The position numbers and the translations under genes are program-made. Below are positions 22,051 through 32,447 of a stretch of 48,902 nt of DNA, one piece after another. Origin of the DNA: Saccoglossus kowalevskii (taxonomy: Eukaryota > Hemichordata > Enteropneusta > Harrimaniidae); the NCBI RefSeq assembly GCF_000003605.2, contig NW_003137829.1, positions 340,190 through 389,091 of the forward strand, in the 5' to 3' direction. How positions within the stretch are numbered: the stretch's first letter is position 1; every line of letters starts with the position of its first letter. Under the pieces are notes generated by a model. It saw nothing but the letters and a program-made list of their open reading frames with translations, searched no databases and was not told the origin of the DNA.

Positions 22051-22473
22051 ATGAAATTCACGGAGGACATCAAGATACAAGACAGAGGAACTTAATTCTG
22101 TGGTTTCTTTGATTTCAAGTTCAGGTGGATGTATCATAGAACATTAATTATTGATGGACTGAAAATGTATAATCAATATACCTGAAGGTAAAATTGAATG
22201 AAGAAATTCAGCCTCATATGACAATAAAATAGCTAGCAGAGGAGCATAAGTAGTTTTCATTGGAATGTCAATGCTCTGTTGAAAGGCATGGCCATCAAAT
22301 TCTAAGCATACTGACGGTGTCATTTCTTGTATAAAACCTGTTTACATTAGTTTCATCAGTAACAAAATCGGTGCTTTTGTACCGTGATACAATGTAGTTG
22401 TACCGTAGTGGACCATTTTTTTGTTAAAAAAAGCTTGATGGATGATATCTTTCAAGAATTACCAATACAGCCA

Positions 22474-22996
22474 GCTTCATACTGAGATATGCGTTTCGAA
22501 TATCACTCGAAGGTTAGCTTTCTACCAGGCTATACGACGAAAACGATGATTGTATTCTTTCGTTCAAAATATTAAACCAAGGTTTTTTTTATTGAATGGT
22601 CATTCTTTAGAATCACTTTTAATGGCTAATATAATGCGATAAAACCATTACTTAAAAATATGATACTTTTCTGATGTAGAACTCAGGTGTCAATCAGAAG
22701 GAATTTAATTAGGACTCATAATAATATAATATATGGCGGGTGTCACATGTGTAGCAGAATATGTTCATTTGTGATCTTTTCAAGACACCTAACATCACTT
22801 TATGGAATCAATATGTCTTTGTTCATTGATTTGAATAAACAAATGCGCATCCACTTTCGTCTCACTACAAATAACCCAGAATCGGAATTGATTAAAACTC
22901 TCATGAATAATTTTATTATACCAAATAATAGTCATGGAAACTCGAGTGGGTGATATTTACATTTGATCGTTGGTCTGAATGAACGCATTATATTAA
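22474..22996 (+). repeat. tandem duplication, copy 1
   Basis: A 523-bp unit starting GCTTCATACTGAGATATGCG and ending near GAACGCATTATATTAA. It recurs immediately to the right at 23005-23592 with scattered substitutions and small indels. No coding role recognised. Confidence 0.85.
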
Positions 22997-23004
22997 AACC
23001 AACT

Positions 23005-23592
23005 GCTTCATACTGAGATATGCGTTTCGAATATTATTCAAAGGTCAGCTTTCTACCAGGCTTTACGACGAAAACGATGATCGTATTCCTTCGTTCAAAA
23101 TATTAAATCAAGGTTTTTTTGTATTGAATGACCATTTTTTAGAATCACTTTTTATGGCTAATATAATGCGTTAAAACCATTACTTAAATTATCACAGATG
23201 TCACATGTGTAGCAGAATATGTTCATTTGTGATCTTTTCGAGACACCTAACATCACTTTATGTTTACCACGGAATCTATATGTCGTTTTTGTTATTGATT
23301 TGAATACGTGTTGTAGCACACTTTTCAGTTGTTCTGTGTTGAGAGTTCTATTGTTGGACGTTGTCAGTTGTTTGGTTTGTGATCTTGGACATTTCTCTAT
23401 ACGGCTTTGTCGGTTGGGTTATTTCCAGTTTTGTATCACAAATGTACATCCACTTTCGTCAACCACAAATAACCCAGAATCGGAATTAATTGAAACTCCT
23501 GAATAATTTTATTATACCAAATAATAGTCATGGACACTCGAGTGGGTGATATTTACATCTGATCGTTGGTCTGAGTGAACGCATTATATTAA
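23005..23592 (+). repeat. tandem duplication, copy 2 with an insertion
   Basis: A second copy of the unit at 22474-22996. It carries extra sequence of roughly 100 bp near 23310-23450 that is absent from copy 1, and lacks or differs at short AT tracts. The shared stretch GTCACATGTGTAGCAGAATA and the ACCCAGAATCGGAATT block show the alignment. Confidence 0.85.
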
Positions 23593-24075
23593 GGTAGCGG
23601 GACTATTATTTGCATACTTGTTTTCATCTTCTAATTGTGACTAAATGACTACAAATAGACCCGGGAAAGTATATATTTTTAGAATCGCCAGATTTCAAGC
23701 TCTTCACAAGTGTATTTTGCATGCCGGTATCTGCATTCTACGACGCGTTACTCAATCAAAGGTGAAAAATTACTTTTTCTGTAAAAAAAATAATTACGCA
23801 TTTATGCTGGTGATAAGAAGTATTTTTTTCACTTTTCCTAGTTGTTCAATAGTCTGGTCAGTTTTATTCAAGCAACGCGTTTTAAAAAATACTGTGCTGA
23901 ATTTCAATTACTGTTTTAGTCGCATTGCCCCCAACTCAAACCACAACTCGTTGGTAAATAATCGATGAAATAGTTTGTCTGGACACATTCAAGTTCCTCT
24001 CACTGTCACCTTAAAGCTGTGAAAATTTGGTGTTAATCCGACGACATAAGTATACGTTATTTTTTGTTAAAGACC

Positions 24076-24374
24076 NNNNNNNNNNNNNNNNNNNNNNNNN
24101 NNNNNNNNNNNNNNNNNNNNNNNNNNNNNNNNNNNNNNNNNNNNNNNNNNNNNNNNNNNNNNNNNNNNNNNNNNNNNNNNNNNNNNNNNNNNNNNNNNNN
24201 NNNNNNNNNNNNNNNNNNNNNNNNNNNNNNNNNNNNNNNNNNNNNNNNNNNNNNNNNNNNNNNNNNNNNNNNNNNNNNNNNNNNNNNNNNNNNNNNNNNN
24301 NNNNNNNNNNNNNNNNNNNNNNNNNNNNNNNNNNNNNNNNNNNNNNNNNNNNNNNNNNNNNNNNNNNNNNNNNN
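24076..24374. other. assembly gap (299 N)
   Basis: A run of N about 100 bp beyond the stop of GS gene B, probably within its 3'UTR or just after, so its polyadenylation signal may be hidden here. Confidence 1.
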
Positions 24375-24481
24375 ACACATCGCAGATAATAAATATAACT
24401 TAAAATGCTCTTCCAGTTTCCGATTGAAATAATAATATATAGTCCGGAATCGAGTTTTATCCTCAATTGTTAGTCCACATT

Positions 24482-24610
24482 TCACTGTGGTTTGTTGTCG
24501 TCCCAGTCGTCTAATACAGTGGTGCGAACTATAGCTTCGGTAACCAAGTAAGGGTCACAGTTTGAGGCGGGACGACGATCTTCCATGTAACCTTTGCCCT
24601 CTTCACCAAC
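24482..24610 (-). CDS. GS gene B last coding exon (residues 328-369 and stop)
   Basis: The acceptor is TTATTTCAG. It encodes [17 protein letters not shown] and [15 protein letters not shown], then [10 protein letters not shown] and stop. E337 and R339 are present. It is seven residues longer than the gene A tail. Confidence 0.95.
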   Translation of the reverse strand, partial: VGEEGKGYMEDRRPASNCDPYLVTEAIVRTTVLDDWDDNKPQ

Positions 24611-27600
24611 CTGAAATAACAAAATATACATTGTTTTTGAATAACGTATTTCAACGATATCGAAACATTTGAATAGCCTTCGTGTCACCAATTTTCGTCA
24701 TTGGTGCGATTTCTATGTTAGGAGAAGTGTATAGTTTCAGTACAGTGATTAATATACTTTATTTTTATTTATTTTTTTAGACGCATAAAATCCTTAGGAA
24801 AGGATAAAAAGGGTCTTACAGTAAGAAATTAAAAAAAAACTACAATCTAAAAAATAAAACAAAAAATAAAACTTTTCTAAAAAAAATAAAATAAAACAAA
24901 TCAAAAACAAAAAAATACAATTTGCAGCCAATGGTGAATTTGCAGCCAATACTATACATACTGCGATATCAAACCGACAGACGCACCCCCCACTCCCTAT
25001 ATTTAGGGGGGGCTATGCTTGTTCCCTCATTTTTTGACCCCCCCCTATCTAGGGAAAAGAAGAAAATTTAACCCCCCCCCTTTCACGGGCTTTTCCGATG
25101 TATTTCACCCCCTATCTAGGGAACTTTTCAGTCTAGAACTCCTTTTAAACCCCCCTTTTTTGTATATCTCGGGAAGTGTTTTGAAATACACCCCCTATTT
25201 TGAGAATCTCGGGAAAACAAGCAAAAAATACCCCCTTTTCTACGATTTTCTCGGGAAAATGTTCCCGAGACAGATCGTCAAAAAGTACCCCCTTTCCCGA
25301 GAAAATGGGAACGCGCATGCGGCCCCCTATGGATCCTGAGTGGGGGGGACCACCATAAACTAATGTTATCTAACCTGGCGGGGAATGCGAACACTGGCAC
25401 CACGGTTAGCCACTCCTGCACTAAAGTCGTCAATGTGTGAGGTTTCATGTTGTCCAGTCAGACGTCGTCTGTTGTCTTTGCCTCCTTTTGGGTCATATAA
25501 CCGTACGTGGTGTTGGTGACGTTTGGCGAGTTTCTGGATTGCCTCTTCGATATACCTTCATAATAAAAAAATGAATATACACTGTATTACAATATACATA
25601 ATACAAATAAATGAATGGTAATAATGCTTTGGTCGTCAAAAGTTATTTGTTTAATCGACGTACTTCCAATATGTGAAAATATAAACTAAACAGCACACGG
25701 CGGGGATGCCAGCCTGTCTAGATTTTTCTAATACCAATTTCAGAGGTGGACATATTAATTATTATTATTCATCGGTCACCGTAACGCCGTAAGTTACAGC
25801 GTGCCGTAATTTTGCTGTATTTTTAGGGGGTATTTTCTTCCTACCATAAAAGGAAATGCGAATTCCAAATATGGAATGATATAAATATAAACAAACATGG
25901 TTGCCACCAGGGTTTGACCGGACTCCACACAAAGAGGTTCGCTGATTTTTGGATTTCGGCATGCCAATGATGTATCTTTGTAGGAAAAAGATGTAAAATA
26001 ATAATAAAATTATTGCGAGGATACCTCAGAGTATGCACTCAGACAGTACGCCGTGGCAGCGACCTCCGCTGCGCGTCGGTTGATACTCTTGCTGTACTGT
26101 CTTCGTGCATACTTTTAGGTATCCTCGTAATAACCTCATAACAGTTTCTATAATAAAGAGTATGGTGTTATTCTGCAAAACCTTACTTGATTCCGCCTTC
26201 TTTTCTCATTAGAAGAGTACTGTAGTTACAGTGACAACCAGCACCATTCCAGTCTCCCTCAATCGGTTTTGGATCAAATGATACTATGATCCCATAATCC
26301 TCAGCGACTCGTTGGAGGATGTATCTCGCAGCCCATAAATGGTCACCCATATCGACACCAACACAGGGACCGACCTGGAACTCCCATTGTGCTGGCATCA
26401 CCTCGGCGTTTGTACCAGAGATCTTGACACCGGCAAACATACAAGCTTTGTAATGAGCTTCGACAATGTCACGTCCATACACTTTATCAGCTCCAATGCC
26501 ACAATAGTATGGTCCTATATATAAAGTGACCGAAATTGATGATGTATTAAATGTTGTCACGAATTACAATTGTTTGGGTTTGAACAAGACGTATGGTTTA
26601 GTATAAATACCACTCAATCAAAATCGCGAGTTTTACCCCCGAAATAATCTGACGCATGCGCAGGTGACGACTCCCCCGCTTTAAATAGTACAACCAAGCG
26701 GTGTCTCGATTTTTTTTTTTAGAACAGACATTCGAAAAATGTTGTCTCAATCATTATATTTAATTGTATTCATATAACTAGATGATATAAATACATTATT
26801 TTTTTCATTCGGGTTTAATTTCTCTTTTCGCCGATAAGTAAAAAATTATAAATTATTGTTTCCTAGCAAATTCGTGAATTTAAACCCCAGTGAATATGCT
26901 TAAAATATCAAAGTAGTGAAATTAATTTTCACCGAAAATAAATGGTTGATATATCGTAGATATATTCAGAGCAAGAACAGTCAAAATAAGTTGGAGTTTA
27001 AAACAATGTCTAATAATATTTTTTTGCAACGTGTTTATACTGTTTTGATAGTAGAAAATCCCATCCTAAGTACAGCATATTATCCGAAGCTTAAACCGCG
27101 ATTGTGACGTCACACTATCAAGTCGTGAGGTGACTATCTACGAGAATAACCGCAAACTAATTCCAAAACACAAAAGAGGTTGCTCTAGAACCATCCAGAA
27201 ATTCCGGAGGGAATATCCCTTCAGTAGTATATTGGTTGGTAGAATGATTTTTGATCTGAAACTGAGATTTTAACTTCCTCAATTTTGAAAGAGGCCTTTT
27301 TTCCAGTGACAACCTCCAGGAATCGAGCGTTACTACTGGAGAATCGACGATGTGTCAACAATTAAAAGTATTGTAAGTGTCATATTCTGACCTTGTGGAC
27401 CTGGGTAGCCCTGTTTCGGCCAACCAAACGGATGACCATCTTGGCCGAGCAAAGTGTATTCTTGCTCCAGTCCAAACCATGGTTCGTGGTCACTTGCCCT
27501 GTCCATCACTTTCTTGCATTCATTCCTGTGATTAGTTTCTATTGAGTAGAAATTTTATGTGTAATTATTACAGAAATCTCAAATAATGCTGCGTATTACC

Positions 27601-29003
27601 TAATGTACAATAGGTGATTTTCCGTTCAATGCGAGAATCCCGCGTTATGCGTGAAATCGAACGTAAAAACAGGACAAACAAAGGTCATAGCGTCGTAGTG
27701 GCGTCAAACATCGCGTGGAATTCGACAAACGCGAAGTATTTTGGGGACATTTCTATGCTTAATAATGTGCTGTCCACATTTGATGATAGGCAATTTTAAT
27801 TAAGTAAGGGTATTCGGAAGCAATATTCCTCTGTCGAAGATCGGCCGGTCGATGTTAGTTACGAAATAAAGAAATTCTAGTTCAAAATCAAATCGTTCGA
27901 TTTTTGCGGCAGACGTTCGACGCGCGTTTTTCACACATCTCGCGAGATCTCGCTATTGTACGGAAAATCCCATATTCCCGAACATTATTCCCTTGGGGAA
28001 TGGCGTGCGTTACTATCGCGTAACGATCCGTGTATTTACGGTAGAAATCAAATCGATAAATCGATCGATAATCGATATGTAAAAAACCACGTAATAAATC
28101 ACATGTTTACCGGTTACACGGCCATCATACTTAAACGTTTCGCATATTACTAGCTTGTTCTTTCCACGCCTGAAAGGGTCTCTAAACATGGCGACCGGTC
28201 TCAGATATACATCGCTATTTGACCCCTCGGCCTGCCCTGTGCTGGAACCATCATAGTTCCATACTGGCAACTCTGTAAAAAAAACGAGATTCAAAAAATA
28301 ATGTACCGTTATATGATATATTCTGTTCGAACGAGTCAACTATATTGACTCTCAAATTTGTTCATCTATCGTCTTGTCCATTCCTTTTTCATTGTCGATA
28401 TAGCGACATATAGCGTACCCCTATCGCCTTACTGCGGTAGTTAAAACGACCGAGATACGATATATATATATATAAATGTAATAACAGCAAATGAAAACAA
28501 AAAATATTAAAAAATAACATTAAAAATTATGAAAATTACAAAAAATCGCCTACATAGGATTATAATCGGATTAGATTATATTAAGGTCTATGTCATCTAA
28601 GATAATATTTAATGCTGACTACATAAGCCATGAGTGTATCTACAAACGGATTTCTGTAATTTAAAGGGAATCGAGATCACAATTATGCATACTTTATGCA
28701 AATGACTAACCGGGATCGCTCATTTATATTCATACGCTAGCCCATTCATTCACTTATTTGTTTGTTTGTGTGTTTGTTCGTTTGTCTGTTGCAATATGGA
28801 AAAGTTAGCCTGTGCACAAATCTAAAAAACAACAGATTACCTTTTGCCGACTTTGGTTCAAAATCAACAGTCCTCGTCTTGCCACGTAATGTCTCTCCAC
28901 TGCCATCTATCCATATGTACATACATTGTACCATATCATCTGGCTGTTCTAGTTCTAAATACTTCTTGAACAGTGACTTGTCGAGTTTTGCCGAATAGTC
29001 CAT
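24482..29003 (-). CDS. glutamine synthetase (gene B), six coding exons
   Basis: Class II glutamine synthetase on the minus strand, making glutamine from glutamate, ammonia and ATP. Coding exons in reading order: 29003-28841, 28272-28111, 27538-27392, 26514-26187, 25555-25375 and 24610-24482, joined by GT-AG introns at the same codons and phases as gene A. The product has 369 residues. Visible hallmarks: WNYDGSSTG (D62), LEQEYTL (E133, E135), [10 protein letters not shown] (E195, E202), NGAGCHCN (H252), HETSHIDDF (E304), [10 protein letters not shown] and MEDRRPASN (E337, R339). It keeps GADK at 165-168 and a longer C-terminal tail ending WDDNKPQ, so it looks the more conventional copy. GPCVG replaces GPCEG at residue 209, which other class II enzymes also tolerate. 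One donor (GTCAGA at 27391) is non-consensus. The start was chosen because MDYSAKLDK aligns with MEYSARLNK of gene A. Confidence 0.95.
24760..24935. repeat. A/T-rich low-complexity tract
   Basis: Poly-A-rich AAAATAAAAC-type sequence inside GS gene B intron 5. On the sense strand of gene B it is a long pyrimidine-rich (mostly T) tract about 150-325 bp upstream of the last exon's acceptor. Confidence 0.7.
24985..25350 (-). repeat. C-tract repeat (G-rich on the gene B sense strand)
   Basis: Runs of five to nine C recur every 25-45 bp, separated by TATCTAGGGA or TCTCGGGAA-type spacers, giving a degenerate array. It starts about 25 bp inside GS gene B intron 5. In the gene B transcript these are G runs, so RNA or DNA G-quadruplexes are possible. 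The 106-codon plus-strand open frame across it (25019-25339) follows the low-complexity composition and resembles no protein. Confidence 0.65.
25375..25555 (-). CDS. GS gene B coding exon 5 (residues 267-327)
   Basis: The acceptor reads TTATGAAG, weak but with a T-rich tract. The donor is GTTAGA at 25374. It encodes [37 protein letters not shown] (E304) and [11 protein letters not shown]. Confidence 0.93.
26187..26514 (-). CDS. GS gene B coding exon 4 (residues 158-266)
   Basis: The acceptor is TATATAG and the donor is GTAAGG at 26186. It encodes [33 protein letters not shown] (E195, E202), [11 protein letters not shown] and NGAGCHCN (H252). Same length (328 bp) and phases as gene A. Confidence 0.95.
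26648..26684 (-). mobile_element. solo end of TTAA-flanked MITE, family A
   Basis: Reads TCTGACGCATGCGCAGGTGA then CGACTCCCCCGCTTTAA, the exact type of family A left terminus in reverse orientation, with its TTAA. The remainder of the element is absent. It lies inside GS gene B intron 3. Confidence 0.75.
27392..27538 (-). CDS. GS gene B coding exon 3 (residues 109-157)
   Basis: The acceptor is CTCAATAG. The donor begins GTCAGA, a weak site. It encodes [20 protein letters not shown], then [11 protein letters not shown] (E133, E135) and DGHPFGWP. The 147-bp length and phases match gene A. Confidence 0.93.
27610..27975 (+). mobile_element. MITE family C, copy 1 (about 366 bp)
   Basis: The left end ATAGGTGATTTTCCGTTCAA then TGCGAGA mirrors the right end (GAGATCTCG then GTACGGAAAATC). 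The interior matches the copy at 32808-33174 along its full length, including GTCATAGCGTCGTAGTGGCG and AAATCAAATCGTTCGA. It is non-coding, within GS gene B intron 2. A third, more decayed copy lies at about 39958-40210. Confidence 0.85.
28111..28272 (-). CDS. GS gene B coding exon 2 (residues 55-108)
   Basis: The acceptor is TTTTTTACAG and the donor is GTAAAC at 28110. It encodes [13 protein letters not shown] (D62), [20 protein letters not shown] and [12 protein letters not shown]. The 162-bp length equals gene A. Confidence 0.95.
28841..29003 (-). CDS. GS gene B coding exon 1 (residues 1-54)
   Basis: Begins ATG at 29003 (MDYSAKLDK) and ends with donor GTAATC at 28840 after one base of codon 55. 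The open frame extends ten codons upstream, but the alignment with gene A favours this ATG. The acceptor upstream is not obvious: AATAAG just before the ATG and TTTTTTAAAG near 29083 are both possible. Confidence 0.9.
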
Positions 29004-30039
29004 GCTTATTTGCGCAGATATTACCAAGACCAAAATAATTAATAGAAGTCCGAGTGTCGCTTTGCGTTACAATTATATCCTTTAAAAAACAGGGCAATGA
29101 AAAGTCGGTAAATCAAATTTTATATTTAATCGATATTTATTTATATATATGATTTGGTCAAAATAACTATTGACAATTAGATACTATAGAATATATTACA
29201 CGACATAGCATCAATAATGTATGCCTAAAGTGCGTCAACTTCCGCCTGTCTCAATCCTAAAAATATCTTGACCACGGGATGACTATTTTAAGCAACAAAC
29301 AATGAAATGACAGATGATACCAGTTTGGTGGCGTGGGAATAACATGGAGGTATTAATGTTAACATTCATTCGGTGAAATGCTAATCGAACCACAGTGTTC
29401 AAAAGGGTATATTCTAATTTAAATTAAAAGTCGCACCTTACCAGCATAACGCAATGAATATAGCTTTGTATACTCGGTGGTGTGGCTGGTACGTGATTTT
29501 GTGATAGATTGGTGTATAATTAAAATTAGAATAACCTTTAGGAAACTAATATATATGGTGGTAGCTATGTGTCCGATATCACCACTGGTCCTCAAGCGCG
29601 AGTCCGACTCTTTCTAATTGGATATGTCTAGGTGGCGAACGGTTTGGAACACTTCTAAACTAGTTAGTTTGCTGCACGAAACGTAAGGTTTTAATTCAAA
29701 ACAAAATAAGTGTAGAGCTGTTGGACAAAGTCTGACAGGAATGTAATTTTGTGACGAGTGGTGGTGAAACGGTAATTTCTGTCATTGGTGAAACTTTAGT
29801 GAGGAAAAAAACATACGTTTGACGTTTTATTAGTAATTCATTCTGACCCAACAAGTGTATTTTCCAATATGGAAAGGTTTATCTGAATGAAAAGCTTTGA
29901 CGGCTATTTATATTGACATCGTTACGAGAATCAAACGTCTGGGTCCATTTTAAGGTAGAATAGGAGAGGAGCGCTGCTGTATGTGAAAGTCGTGGGTTAC
30001 ACTGTAAACATACCAGTACACGGGAATAATGCCTCACAA

Positions 30040-30171
30040 TTAAAGGGCGGCAGTCGTCGTGCCGCGTCCTGTTCGATATGGGACTCATAGCGACGTATAC
30101 AACGCGTGTAAAATACATTGTTTATTTACATGAAATTCGAACACGCGCTGCGCGACGACCACCGCGCTTAA
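30040..30171. mobile_element. complete TTAA-flanked MITE, family B (132 bp)
   Basis: The left end TTAAAGGGCGGCAGTCGTCG and the right end (GCGCTGCGCGACGACCACCG then CGCTTAA) are imperfect inverted repeats bounded by TTAA. It contains AAAATACATTGTTTATTTAC. The right half matches the fragment at 20315-20385. It lies in the probable 5' intron of GS gene B. Confidence 0.8.
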
Positions 30172-30378
30172 ACAACCAGGTGATTAATGCATATTCTAAT
30201 TCTATTTTTGCCAATTTTATCTAAATGCTCTGTGTGCAGATCATTCCATTTTTGCAATTTTTTTTTTCTAAATGTGTGCAAATCATTTTCCCCGCTTTCC
30301 CGATTACCCAATGGTCATGATCATAGATGACTTATTAAACAGATCGGATGTCAAAATGAATATGAGTATAAAACTTAC

Positions 30379-30483
30379 CCGATTGTTCCGATCCTCGACG
30401 ACGGCAATGTGTTCGCTCAGCGGATGTATGGTTATTTAACAGTGACAAATGTCACGTGACTAATTAGCATACACAATATAAAC
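30379..30483 (-). promoter_or_regulatory. candidate promoter and non-coding first exon of GS gene B
   Basis: On the minus strand a good donor (CGG|GTAAGT, exon ending 30379) follows a GC-richer block without ATG. Upstream are a perfect E-box CACGTG (30453-30458) and a TATA-like TTTATATT near 30475-30483. This would place a short 5'UTR exon about 1.4 kb before the coding ATG, the same plan as proposed for gene A. Inferred from signals only. Confidence 0.4.
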
Positions 30484-31498
30484 CCATGTTTATCCACGCA
30501 TTGGACTCGTGTATCTTGCCAGAGCACGAGTTTTATTCGTGATTATAGTTAAAATGACTTGTTTAAAAATGCCCGAGTCTCTGTTGCTAATTTGTGTTTG
30601 ATTAAATCAATTTTGCGAATCTGAATTGACGTTGATCTGGGGAACAATTCTTCCTAATATATATATTCAGAATTTTCGTCTTTCTAAGATTTTAAAAAGC
30701 TTATGAACATTGGGAAAATGTGGTAATTTGTCCAAAATAAGCAAAGAAATTATAAAAAAAAAATCACAAAATATTTTCAGAAAGAATTAAAGCGTACAAA
30801 GGTCAATCCAACTTTGTATTGATTTCTGATGCTATTTGTGAGTGTGACGGCAGCGAATGCGGCTTTCGGTAGTGCCCGCATGTGTAATAATAAAGCATGT
30901 GGAAGGCGAAAAGCTTTTCAATACAATATTGAATGTGTTAGCGGTCATCTCATACGAAACATCGTCTCTAACCTTATTTATTAACATAATATTTTTATTT
31001 CATATATAATTTACATACATGTGAAGACATCGTATTTACATATTGTACTCAATCTGTGGAAATAAAGTATACATGCTTTTGTAGTCTGCTAAAAATATGA
31101 ATAGCCATGGTATGTCAGGAAATACACACATCATATTGTTAATTACATCGGGAGTGTTGTTATAATAGCATACATTAGGCGTTCAACAGAAATAAAACAC
31201 ATATAGGCAGTTTGGGTATACAAATGATATCTACTGAATGGGAATGTACACATTTTTTGGATAAATAATATTTACATAGACTGTTGGCTTTGAAAAGATT
31301 CACAGCCTGGTTAGAAAAATTGTAAAGAAAATACATCGATGTATTGTATACGCTTTGATTGTGTAGACAAATCAGGAAATTATGCATATGTAATTGTTTG
31401 GCTAGGAAATAAACAAAATTGGTTGGGTCGGGTTAGAAAAAAATATACCCAATCTTTTTCAAGTTGAGAAAAAATAATTATATACAGAGGGATGTAGA

Positions 31499-31628
31499 TT
31501 AAAAAAAGCGGGAGTGTCGTCACCTACGCATGCGTCAGATGGCCATAGCGTGTTTACAAACAAGCGTTTACCCATAATACTTTGCGTTTTTAGCGTGTGT
31601 TGTTATTATCGCTTGGGAACTTATTTCA
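31499..31628 (+). mobile_element. TTAA MITE family A, right end missing
   Basis: Starts TTAA followed by a shortened GCGGGAGTGTCGTCACCTAC and GCATGCGTCAGATGGCC, then the family A interior up to TTATCGCTTGGGAAC. After that the sequence diverges and the right terminus is absent. Confidence 0.75.
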
Positions 31629-32103
31629 CTCATGGCTATTCATATCAATAATTATATAAACAGTTTTAAACGTTTTATATATTATTCACCGCGAAAAAAA
31701 TTGAGATATGAAGATATAATTCCATCATAGAATTCAATGTAAAAATGCTGACCTCATCCTTTCCCCCACCAAGATGAAAATGCAGCTCCGTTTTGTGTTA
31801 CAAGAGAAGTAAAGCATTTAGTATCTTGGGATATTTTCGTTTTCACGTTACTTTCCATTATTATCTATTTTATAAAGCGTCATGGACTATTTAAAATTCG
31901 GAATAATAATTTACATAAACTATTATAATTTTGAATTCGAATATCGCATTGAACTAAACACTAATGATAATAAATTAAGCGTAGACAATCGTCAAAATAC
32001 GAAAATGTAAGATTGCAATTGGCGGATGTTGATTATTCATATAATTTATCTTAAAAACAAATTCTAAAGAAGTACATTCGACAGAAAAAGTGACAAACGT
32101 TTT

Positions 32104-32447
32104 TTAGACTTTCCTGACAACAATATCATCATCAACTAAAAGAAACAAGATTTCATCATTTCGAACCTCGGAGCATTCATCTCTGAGGAAGTGTAAACAA
32201 TATTCCACTTGTTTCAGTGGAGTTGACCGGCGGTAGTCCAACTTCTGATTGATGAAATCCAACATTTTGTTTCCATCTTCCGAATTTTCGTTAAAACACT
32301 CTGTTATGTTCATTGTATATGGTCGGCAAGTAATTTCCATGGTGATGCTCGGAAGCTCGCGGCTGCTTAATTCTTGGACTTGACACGAGTGTGGAAAGAA
32401 AATATTACTGATTTTCGCACGCTGCAAATACCATTTTTCGATCGCTC
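32104..32447 (-). CDS. HNMT-like gene coding exon 3 (residues 167-280 and stop)
   Basis: The acceptor is TTGTTCCACAG; the first two bases complete the glycine codon split from exon 2. It encodes AIEKWYLQRAKISN, SITMEITCRPYTMNITECF and the C-terminus ILFLLVDDDIVVRKV. The open frame continues upstream of the acceptor by chance. Confidence 0.85.

Noticed and set aside
23645-23968. 107-codon plus-strand frame
   Set aside because: AT-rich with no recognisable motif or splice sites.
25019-25339. 106-codon plus-strand frame
   Set aside because: Proline- and phenylalanine-rich because of C tracts; it lies in a GS gene B intron and resembles no protein.
26187-26514. Loss of a glutamate in gene B (GPCVG for GPCEG) as an inactivating change
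   Set aside because: The metal-ligand glutamates are those in AEV and QWEF, which are present. Other class II enzymes, including plant GS, also have valine at this place.
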